From NCBI GenBank assembly GCA_037042915.1, contig CM073195.1, forward strand, positions 4,216,001-4,280,000: a stretch of 64,000 nucleotides of DNA, in the 5' to 3' direction. The notes beneath the pieces were generated by a model. That model was not told the origin of the DNA and made no database searches. It saw nothing but the letters and a program-made list of their open reading frames with translations. A program made the position numbers and the translations under genes. Position 1 is the stretch's first letter. Every line of letters begins with the position of its first letter. Below, one piece after another: positions 54,901 through 64,000 of the stretch. The stretch comes from Auricularia sp. M13. Taxonomy: Eukaryota > Basidiomycota > Agaricomycetes > Auriculariales > Auriculariaceae.

Positions 54901-57599
54901 GTATGAAGAACATGGACCTCGGGAACGAGATCGCGCGCAGAAACGCGCTCGCCCCAGACCCAGCGTTGGGGACCCCTGCCGAGCATGCTGCCCCCGTCGC
55001 GCAAGAAAGCAGCGCGAAGGAGCGCGTCGAGCGTGCAATAGCTTGCAGTCAAGAAGAACGGCGGGTGGGCCAACACAGGAGGGTGGACGGCGCGCCTGCG
55101 AGCGCTGCAACGGGACGACAGAGAGTGCGCAAATATCGAGACTGAGGACGCGCGCGCGTAGATGCGCGAGCTCAATAACGCGCCCGACGCAGGCTCTCGA
55201 GCGCGACGCTCGTCATGGCGAGCGGAAAAGGGGAAGAGGGGAACAGGAACGCGCGCAGCGCAGGCGCGGATGACACGCGCGCGCTGGCGCCGGCGGCGAC
55301 GAGCGCGAAGTTCAAGCGAAACTATGTGACGGGGCGCGTGCTGGGAAGGACGAACGAGCGCGATTGAGGGAAGGATGGTGGCGCATGAGGATGGCACTGC
55401 GCGCGGAACGTGGGGCCGAGTACGAAGCCGCGCAGGCGCGAGATCCCTGCGCACGCGCGGGCGGTAGAAATGGGTCGGGCGCGACCCAAGTCACGCGCGA
55501 AGACAGGCCGCAGGGAGGCTGGCATGCTCGGGCGGGCGGGCGGTGTGCATATTCGCACAGAAGTTTTGCGACAGCAAAGGATGGACGGAAGGGAACGAAA
55601 ACATGACAGAGCTAAGGACGGTGGGATATCCGGCGCTCGCGTACCCGCAGCGAGTGTAGCATTCAGGCGGGGTTGCACGTCGCGCGCATGCTGAGCGGTT
55701 GAACGAGCTGCGCAGCGACGTGAGGGAATGGTAGGTCGTCGGGATAGAGCGCAGGCGCAACAGATGAGGGCCAGGTGCGAGGGAAGGGATGGATGGGGCG
55801 TGTATGACAGACCAGCGAAGAATTCTCGCGGCCCGACGTGCCCGGTACGTTGCGCGGGCAGATGCGTGGGTGTTGCGCTGACGGGCGTCTTGGAGAAATC
55901 TGGCCCTGGTCCAGGCGAGCACGACGCGGTGGCGTTATTGTTCAACGCGCTCTGGCACGAAGTGCTGGTAAAATCTGGTCAGCGCGCCAACGCGACGAGA
56001 CGGCGGGCTTACTGGGTACCATGCGCCAGAGCGTGCTGAAGTGGCCGCAGCTTCCCAGGCGGCCTTGCGCGCAACGACGTAGTGCCCGTCGTCGAACGAA
56101 CCGCCCGCTTTGTACCCGCGCTATTTGCCAACGCGTCAGTATCGCCCAGAACGCGTGCCCCGACGAGCAGCACGCACATCGACGTCATCCTCGTCCGCCG
56201 GCATAGACCACGGTCCGTCGTTGCGCTCGTCCTTTCCGTCCGCGCAGCCAGCATCAAAGTCCGCAGGCGCCGGCGGTGTCTGTTCAAGGGCGCGCCGAGC
56301 TCGCGAGAGTCAGAGATGTTTGCATCCGGCACGCGGTTATTATCTCCGATCCGGAACAAGGAGTTCAGCCCGAGCTAAGATATACTCGTTTCCCTCAGTC
56401 CGTCATTTCGGAAAATATTTGGGCACGTTTAGAAACTTATTATTACGCTGAATACAGAGTCTCAGGATTTCAAGACCAAAATGGCGCCCGCCCGAAGGAA
56501 ACGCGTTCGCCGTGCGCCATGTCGCACTTCCGCCACTTTCATACGGCTGCTCACTAAACCCTCTGATGCTCTATATCTCCCAGTTTTAGCTGCAATTCCT
56601 TCCCCTTTTTGGAATCTCTCCCTGCTGTCAGACTCGCTCAAAGGTTGACCTTGACCAGGATCCATCTCGCAAGCGCCGCGGCGCTTTTCGCACCTGCGAG
56701 TCTCAGGTGTCAGAAATACGGTGGTCCTCCTCTCACTTGACCAGATGATGGTGCAAGCTGGAAACTTTTGATGCATTAGGCTCTCGTGTGGGAACAACCA
56801 AGAATGTGACCAAACGCTGGTGTTTACTACAGCTGTGCGCAATGAGACGAATGAAGAGCCTCAGCCGATGCAGTGGGAGGTGTACAGGCTGTCGTGCATT
56901 ACTGTTAGCATGCGTCATTGGACCGAATCCTGACTGTTGATTCGATTCCATCATCTCACCGTGACGAAATGCAGCGAGATGTGTTACGGTGCGCGGCGAT
57001 CTTGCCCATACGCCGCTTCCGTTGGATCTCTTTCGCCGCTTCACCCGCTCTGTCGGACCGATATACCCGTTCCGCATGCCTCTCCGGACCGCTGGCACCT
57101 CGGCTACCTTCTCTCGGCGTCACCGGACCCCTGTCAGCCTCGGTCCTTGGATGCGACGCGCTATTGCCATTGTTGTCGATCACCGCTGCGTTGGTTTCCA
57201 ACCAGCGTGTAGCCGTTCGTCGGTCCGTCTCCTCGGCGCCACATTACGGCCTACACCTTCGGAGATGCCGCACACCACACCTCGGGTATTGCCCTGCATG
57301 GCCGGTGTGCACTGGGAGTACAGGTGAAGCTGCAACGATCGTGCCGACGTACATCCTTCACCCTCTGTCCCCTGGATGCTCAACTGCTCCGGCACCTCGG
57401 ACCTCGGCCGCCACACTCTCCTCGGTCCGCGCACGGCATGGTCCATGGTCCGGAGGCTGTCCGGATGGAGTGGAAGTGTTGATTGTTGGGTGGTGCGCTC
57501 GTACCTCCCTCGCTGACGCGTTGCGCTCGCTGCTGCGCTCGCCATTGCGTCGGCGCCTTTCGCCCCCAGTGTCGGTGCATGCATACATGCAAGGACACC
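51901..57599. other. Long gene-poor GC-rich stretch
   Basis: About 5.7 kb. Dozens of overlapping frames on all strands, the longest 271 codons (minus, 54639-55454). They are Arg/Ala/Pro-rich, have no recognisable domain and overlap each other, which is expected from high-GC non-coding DNA. A short lower-GC piece at 56.33-56.46 kb also shows nothing recognisable. No CpG depletion was evident by eye. Confidence 0.45.
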
Positions 57600-58010
57600 T
57601 CGGTCTGTCTCGGATACCCGCCCGATACCCTCCATAGGCACGGACATCCTTTATCCCTTTCGTCCGGAGTCGTTCTGCGCCTTTGGCGCGACGCTTCACT
57701 CTTTCTTGACCCTCCCTTGACTCCCTTTACCCCCCATTGCTTCCACTGGCTCCCGATTACCCTCGGTGACTTCCCCGATGCCTTTCCCATCGCTTCCGGG
57801 CCTCTCTTTGGTGTTGGTTGGCTTCCTTTGTTGTCCGGAGCGTTCGGATCCGGTTTGCCTCCGATCGGACTATATGTACCGGCGATTGCCCTCGGATGTA
57901 CCCTAGGTTGGATCTGGTCTATTATGTGTTCGACCTTCCCCTCCTGAGTACCCTTCCTGGTCGGCTACGCCTCCTGGTCGGTGGTGTATGCAGCACACCG
58001 TGACAAGATG
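57600..58010 (+). repeat. Pyrimidine-rich dispersed repeat, copy 2
   Basis: C/T-rich, with closing blocks TGTACCCTAGGTTGGATCTG, GTCTATTAT and CACCGTGACAA in the same order and spacing as 46.94-47.45 kb. TATA module 7 starts immediately after it. Confidence 0.45.
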
Positions 58011-58016
58011 GCAACT

Positions 58017-58113
58017 TATAAAACACGACACCAAATTGGGCTGTTCCATCTTCAATCCATTCTCCCGTTAGCAGCCATCTCAAGACTCATCTCACGCGCT
58101 CTCATCATCTGCT
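58017..58113 (+). promoter_or_regulatory. TATA/CTCATCATCTGCT module 7
   Basis: CTTATAAAACACG (TATA 58017) and CTCATCATCTGCT (58101-58113), 84 bp apart, the widest spacing of the set. No gene model follows. Confidence 0.4.
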
Positions 58114-58827
58114 ACTCGTGAAACGCAAGCATTGCATCAAAGAGCACACCATTTCCATCGCCTTGCGATACACCTTGCACTTTCTCGGAAACCCAGATAA
58201 TACTGTAGAAGCTCTTCGTTTCACTTTTGGTGACGACACATACATAAACTATGCACTTCGCAGATGCATGGAGTGTGAACTTTGACTGTAGTGCTACGAC
58301 AGACACAGACACGAACTACGGAGTGTACAGCCTGAGGGTCTCCCTGACATGACGAGGTCACAATGTCACAGTTGGCACACAGCTATTAAACGGTGTGCGC
58401 CAATCCTGAATATCCATATCCATTGTGGTGTCCGAATCACAGCCTGAGTGGCAAAGAAGCAGAACCCGCAGACCCAGCGAATCGACTCACACAAGCGGTC
58501 AGCCAGGTCAAATGGGCGCAGTGCAGTAGAATGAGAAGCGTGCGAGTTTTCTAGTGCGAGTGCTTGATGGCAGTTTAGCCGGAGGTGAGCACAGGCAAGA
58601 GTAGCTGGTGCTTGGTGCTCTTCGGGTTTCGGGTGCATGATCTGCTCCAAACGGCGCGCGCGGGCATGATAAGTAGCGGTGGGATTTGCATGGTGTATGA
58701 ACAGCTGGGCGGTGAACCGGGCGTGATGTGAGGCTCGATGCTGAGCGTGTCTTTACTGGCGGTGGAGGTGGCTTTTCACAGAATGAACAGGGCCTCCTGA
58801 GGGGCTACTCTTTGATGCTGTACCACA

Positions 58828-60870
58828 CAACAAGGTGGTGAGGGCCTGGCCAAAGGCACTAGATGTCCTGCTGGTACATTGTAGTAGCGCATGAGTGCCT
58901 CCAGGTACTGGTGTGGCGGGTTTTCCTAGATTGAGGAGATAGCAGCCATTGTCATAGGCTCTGCCATGAGGAATGGTGTTGAGAGCGCTGAGGGCCACTG
59001 AATTTCCTGATATTACCCCCGCTTTCAACATGGGAGACACAACCAAATGCGCGGGCAAAGAAAATGCGAGTTGAGGCCAGGGCAAAGCCATTGTCAGAGT
59101 TGTCAAGCCTTCGATGCGTGTGGATACCGATACAGGTCGAGCAGGCATGCACAGCACAGCTCCTGCGAGCAACAAGCAAACACAGCGGTGTGCAGCACGT
59201 TGTTGGAGTCTTGGAAGTCCCAGTGACCGGTCCGCTGGTAATCCATTGAGTGAGATGGGCCAACAAGTCGCTCTGTGATGGGTGTGAGAATACTGCAGCT
59301 GGATATGACTGGAAGTAAAGTACCTTTTGTACCGATAATGAGCGACGAGCTAGGGAGTAGATCACCATAACATTTGAACATATAGCCCATAGCGATGCAA
59401 CACAAACTCCCTGCAACACGTTGTGGCCGGTACTTGAACAATGCAGCACGGACGGTGGCAGGGCCTATGATTGAGATGCAAGCGAGGTGGTGACAACCAG
59501 CCTGGGGAGCAAGGTGGCGGCTGGGAAACTGAGATGCAAGCAACAAGACCATGTGAAAGTGCGATGGTTGCGGATGGAACGTCGGGACTAGACAAAAGCC
59601 AATCGGCGTCAGCCCGGTATGCTTGCACTTCCCATTGCCATGACGGACATACATCATGCAGAAACAGCAAAACGTGATGGGCAGCACAGAGAAACAATGA
59701 GACAACATCGGACGACAACGACGATGACGACGGCAGTGGTGATGGTATGAGGGCAAGGTCATTCACCGGCTCCGGCTCGCAGTGCTGAGCCGGAATGCCA
59801 CGCCCACGTTTAACACATTAGACGCGACGGAACGCCCGAACGGAACGCTCCAATTACACGAATGTGGATGCCGAACCGCGACCGCGGCCGGCCCGTATCA
59901 ACATCTCTCACATGCCGGATAGTAGCGCTACTGTACCCACGCTGAGCGACCCCTCCAGATTCCCTGCATAGGTGGGCACACAATGGGTTATCGCGACGAG
60001 CTCACCCCCCGAAATATGCGATAAGCTGTCCAGGGCCTGGCGGAACGACCATACAATCTAGGACAATTAGCAACATTCTATGCCGCAGGAATCACACGCA
60101 CCTCTGCATGCGCGACCCGCAGCGGAAGCCGCGTGGCACATCCGCCGCTGACGCTCACACGTGAGAATGGGCGCCAGTCTGGCTTGTTCTTGGCACAGCA
60201 AGGCCCTAACGTGCAACGGGCAGCTGCGCCGCCGCGCGGCAGCCGGCCTCTTATAGCAGCGCCGCTCTTCACAGCGGTTAAGACGCGCCCGGGAAGTGTT
60301 TTCGGGCGACGCGACGCAATGCCAGGCGGACACTCGGTGTCTGCCAGCCTTGCGCGCAGGCGGACGCGTCGGTCGCAGAAGATTGCGCGACGGGTCCCAC
60401 CCGCTCTGCGACCCGCTCGGCGCGCACTGCAGGGACAATGACGCAAAGCCCAAGCTTTTCCTCGATATCGTTGATGTATTGGCCCTTTGCACGAAGGTCG
60501 TCCTCATGGAGAGCGTCTGGTGGGCTTGGGAATACTGTCTGCGCCCCGAACATCGACGCGCGTCGGAGTGAGTCGTTTGACGGGCGGCGTCAAAGGGTGA
60601 GTGGAGCCTGCCAGTGCTACGCCGCACGACGACGTCGAAGCTTCATGCTGCGTGGGGGTCCTTGAACGCGCAGCTCAGGGACCGCAATGACGCTGTGGGA
60701 ACCGGGCAGGAGCGTGCCCTCGCCGACGTTATATCCGGACGTGGAAAGAGAGCCAACAGCTGATAAGATGCGCGCAGGCTGGTGTCGTCGCCCGCAGAGA
60801 CGTGGATACGAGCAATGATGACCTCAGGCGGGGAACGGAAGAGCGCCGCAACGTTCATCAGCGCCCGCGG
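58828..60870. repeat. Dispersed duplicated segment, copy 2
   Basis: Diverged direct copy of 50085-51900, slightly longer. It includes an extra block at about 59260-59410 (GGTGTGAGAATACTGCAGCT and onward) that is absent from copy 1. A minus-strand coding-like piece (PPDALHEDDLRAKGQYINDI, about 60450-60530) and another (EVIIARIHVSAGDDTSLRA, about 60770-60830) hint that the segment once held part of a host gene. The second piece is recognisable in copy 1 as EVIIASLSRLHVSVGDDNSR. Confidence 0.6.
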
Positions 60871-62504
60871 GGCCCATCTGCAAGGTCGAAACAGAGCGGT
60901 AGCGACGGTGATATACAGCGAGGCAGGCGGGTGGCAGCCAGGGCGATGTCAATGCAGAGCTGGGGAATCCAGCGCGCCAGGTGCGCTGAGCTGATCGGGC
61001 CGTGGAGCGTCGCAGTCGTACGCGCCTGCGCACCGTTGTGCGATGTGAGCGGGGACGACAATGCGCGCATGTCAACGAGCCTGGCGCGGCTATGATGTCG
61101 CGCGCTGGTCGCGGAAGAGCGCTGCGGCGAGCCGATCCTGTCGCCGAGGCAGCAGAAGTCGATGCACCCGTGATTGCAGCGGCAGCGACTCCTCTTCTGA
61201 CCTCAGCGAGCCCCGCATGAGGGAAGATTGCAACATTGACGCTCCCGGGGCGCTCGGACGCGTATGGCGGGTGCGGCTGGGACCGCGAGGCGACTGCGTG
61301 TCGCGCTGGCGTGTTCGGCTTGGCCACGGCCTGGCTTGCGTCGGCGCTTGCGAAGCTCGCGCAACATGGAGTCCGTCGCCGGATTTCGCAGTGCCCCAAT
61401 GCGCTTGCAGCCTGGAGTCCGTCGCCAAATTTATCCAAGGCGCTTGCTCCAGGTGCTGGCTTCAGCGCGAGCGTATCAGCGTATCGAGGTCGAGGACTCG
61501 TTCTTCAAGCACAACTGCAGGCAATGAATACACAAAGTCAGTTCCCTGCGACCTTCGAAGGTCAACCATATCGATTGCTTACTTTGACAGACTTTCAGAG
61601 CACCAGAGTGGTGTCATAGGACCACAGTTCGGGGAGAGTGGACGCCAGCAGCAAATCGGCGACGCGCGGGACCTTGCGCCCAGCTATGGGCGACCACAGA
61701 TCGAGCCCGGGTCTACGACGCAAGAAAAGCATCAGGAAGATATTTATATTCGTCAAAAAGTACAGCACGTACCTTCAAGGAGCGCAAGTGCATCAGCGGC
61801 GGCGACCGTGCAAAGACGAGGGAATGCCTGTGCTGCTAAGAAAATTCAGCCTTCGAAAGTAAGTGGAACGGCAAAATCGCACAGGGGAAGATAATCGAGT
61901 GAGGCCTGCACCGCGGAGTGCCTGGGTTTGTGGTCAACGGCGCGGTCGGCGCGGTCGTCGTGGTTTAAAGCAGAAACGCGGACGCTGATTTCTCGGCCGA
62001 ACCCCGCGTTCCGCTATTGCAACATCCGCGACAGAGCGAAACAGTGCGTCGGGCAGCCCTTGGGCAAGTAAAATTGTGCCATGGTTCTTTATTAAAGGAT
62101 GTCAAACCAAATTTCGAAAAAATTCGAAATCAACGGCCATTCTCCCATTGATCTGGTGTCGGAACCCACACACAATCTCCCAGCACCCTCTGTCCTTCGC
62201 ATAAACAGCAATACAAACTTTTGATTGTGGCTTCCTTTGCTGAGATTATAGGCGACTTATTTTATAGCTGTTCGTTTACGGTCTTTTGTCTCATCAGCAC
62301 TTCCAGCCAGGCCGCGCAGACCACAACGAGACGAAATTTAAAAGTAGACGGCGCAACGAGCAAACTTTATCTCAGCTGCGACGAAATCAGTACGGTGAAG
62401 AGCGGCGCAGGAAAAGAGGCGCGGATCGGAGAAGTCCAACCGAGCAGTCTTGACCTTCAAACCTCTTGCCTCCAGCTCCGCGACTGCTGCTGTCCGCAGC
62501 TCCA
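60871..62504. other. No supportable gene
   Basis: About 1.6 kb. Long frames near 61.06-61.89 kb (plus) lack domains. The part after 62.05 kb is less GC-rich and may be the upstream region of the zinc-cluster gene remnant. Confidence 0.4.
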
Positions 62505-63366
62505 ATGTCTTCACCTGCCCGTCCAAATATTTCCACGGTACCCGCAGGGAGGAATGTCAGACACGCCTCGAGCGCCTGCGAAAGCCGCCGGACGAAGTAC
62601 GTTCTCCGTTCGCGCCCATTATATGACTCTGACCACCGCGAACTCTGCTCTTCCAGGAAATTAAAATGCGACGAGAGGCGTCTGACCTGCGCGCAGTGTC
62701 TCAAACGGGGTATCACTGTACGCTGCACATATCACTCCCTGGTTTTGAGTCAATCTGACGCGTACGCAGTGCACCTGGAATGTCGAGAACGACCGCCGAA
62801 CCGCGCGCGGGCGCAAGTGTCAAGATTGCGGCCCGCTGCGCGCAGAGAACACCAGATTGCGAGCAGAGAACGCGGCTCTGTGGTCCTGTCATTCGCGCGG
62901 AACGCCCGAGGAGGTGCGTTCAACCTGCCCGGCGCGCCGACGCGACCATCCAAACTGAGCTCATCCATCCGCATAGCGTACTCAAGCTACATCGACAGCT
63001 GCATTCGAAGGCATGCCTTCCACGGCGCCAGAAGCACTCCTCGACGCTGCGGCACTCCTCGACCCCGTTAGCTCCAAGCCGTTCTTCACCCAGATTCCGC
63101 ACGGCAACGCCGCCAGCTTCTACTTCCATCCGCCCTCCTTCGCCCCCGACCCATGTTTTCTGCAGCTCAATGAGCACACAGAGCTTCAGGAATCTCCTGC
63201 GGAGTCAGAGGCCCCGTATATCGCGCTCACCTCGAACGACGCACCTGTGTTCATCGGAAACGGGTTCGGAGCGCAGCGCAACGAACAGCTGCGATCCATA
63301 GAAAAAAATACATGTCCGTTAGGTTCAGTATTCATTGCTCTCAATGAGCCTCGCAATCCCAAATGA
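62505..63366 (+). pseudogene. Zn2Cys6 transcription factor, degraded N-terminal part
   Basis: From the ATG at 62505, joining across a 74-bp intron (GTACGT...CCAG) gives ACESRRTKKLKCDERRLTCA followed by QCLKRGITVRCTY. This is the fungal zinc binuclear cluster, but the second cysteine of the usual ACxxCR start is missing. Downstream, in another frame, LRAENTRLRAENAALW forms the coiled coil that normally follows the cluster. Later frames (from 63013) are Ser/Pro-rich with no middle homology domain. With one zinc ligand lost and the coiled coil out of frame, it is probably a decayed regulator. Intact members bind CGG-containing sites in the nucleus. Confidence 0.5.
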
Positions 63367-64000
63367 AACGATACAGAAGTGAACTTGCAATGGGACGCGA
63401 ATTGAGAAGCAGTACAAGACGAAGCGATAGATGCCTCGACACAGCAATTTTAACAGCCCTCTTGCGCATTAACGCACGCGGCGGCGCTTTACACCTCCCG
63501 CGCGCGCCGAATACCTTCCCACCCGCAGCTGGACTCCTCGAGCCAGCCGCGACCCAGCATCGTGCACGCTCTGCGGGACCTAGGATGCCAGCCTACGGCG
63601 CGCACGCGTCCGCTACGAGCTGCGCGCGTCGTCTGAAGGACACACGACAGCGCGCAGGTCGTGCGCTGCACGCTCGCGCACACTGACCCTATCCTACCCT
63701 TCGCGCAATGAGCATCGGAATACCGACGAGTGTCCCGATCCCCGCACCTTTCACCACCTGCACAGCCTGTAGCGCCGATGATGCCGGGCAGCGCGCTCAT
63801 CTTGCAGCGCAGAGCAAACGACCAGCCAGCGCTCCAGTTCGAGAAGCCGGGCAACGCGTCCATTCCAGCACGAGGGCTTTCGCGTGCTGGTGCTCGTCGT
63901 CGCGCGCCTGTACTCGTACACCGCTTCGATGCAATGCGCATCGTGGGTCGTCGGAGCAGCGACCGCGGCTAGGTATGGAAGTCCAGCTGCCCGACTGCGC
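63367..64000. other. Window end, no supportable gene
   Basis: GC-rich with overlapping chance frames. It may contain the continuation of the zinc-cluster gene or the start of a gene beyond the window. Confidence 0.35.

Noticed and set aside
54639-55945. Several 140-270 codon minus-strand frames
   Set aside because: Same composition argument; no recognisable motif and mutual overlap.

Overview
This window reads as nuclear DNA of a filamentous basidiomycete, probably an Agaricomycete. Genes are split by many GT-AG introns of about 45-70 bp. The families are typical of wood- and litter-associated mushrooms: several P450 paralogues, a GH43 arabinanase, an F-box protein with its own promoter, a BTB/POZ protein, TAP-like alpha/beta hydrolases, small secreted proteins, a TVP38-like membrane protein and a zinc-cluster fragment. 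No LTR element, reverse transcriptase or other virus-like element was recognised. Gene models were spliced by eye, so exon edges are approximate unless stated.

Layout. 0-2 kb: a small secreted protein gene (+) and an intact eight-exon VTT/SNARE-associated membrane protein gene (-). 3.6-7.5 kb: a TAP-like hydrolase gene (+) that has lost its central catalytic part and is split by a 2,574 bp palindromic, CACTA-like DNA transposon with a 3-bp target duplication. 7.7-9.4 kb: a two-exon F-box gene (+). 9.7-12.5 kb: three small secreted-protein genes on the minus strand that share a signal peptide followed by an APLR start; two are long arrays of a PVEH-centred repeat. 13.6-14.2 kb: a TA-flanked MITE. 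14.3-15.05 kb: an unknown gene remnant. 15.2-17.1 kb: a GH43 endo-arabinanase (+).

17.4-34.4 kb is a P450 cluster: three paralogues with the same exon plan (A minus, B plus, C minus) and a relic exon. Between B and C sits an 8.1 kb Mutator-like element with long terminal inverted repeats. It encodes a DDE transposase with a SWIM zinc finger and a Ulp1-type cysteine protease, which look spliced into one product.

34.5-64 kb is gene-poor and GC-rich. It holds a proline-rich multi-span membrane protein gene with an apparent frameshift, an RtcB fragment, a second TA-flanked MITE, an apparently intact BTB/POZ gene and a degraded Zn2Cys6 regulator. A core-promoter-like module (TATA box, 45-85 bp, CTCATCATCTGCT) recurs at least seven times on both strands from 36 to 58 kb. 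A roughly 1.8-2 kb segment occurs twice (50.1-51.9 and 58.8-60.9 kb), and two pyrimidine-rich repeats share a 3' end (46.9-47.4 and 57.6-58.0 kb).

The best candidates for something undescribed are the PVEH-repeat secreted protein cluster, the recurrent TATA/CTCATCATCTGCT module, and the transposase-SWIM-Ulp1 fusion.
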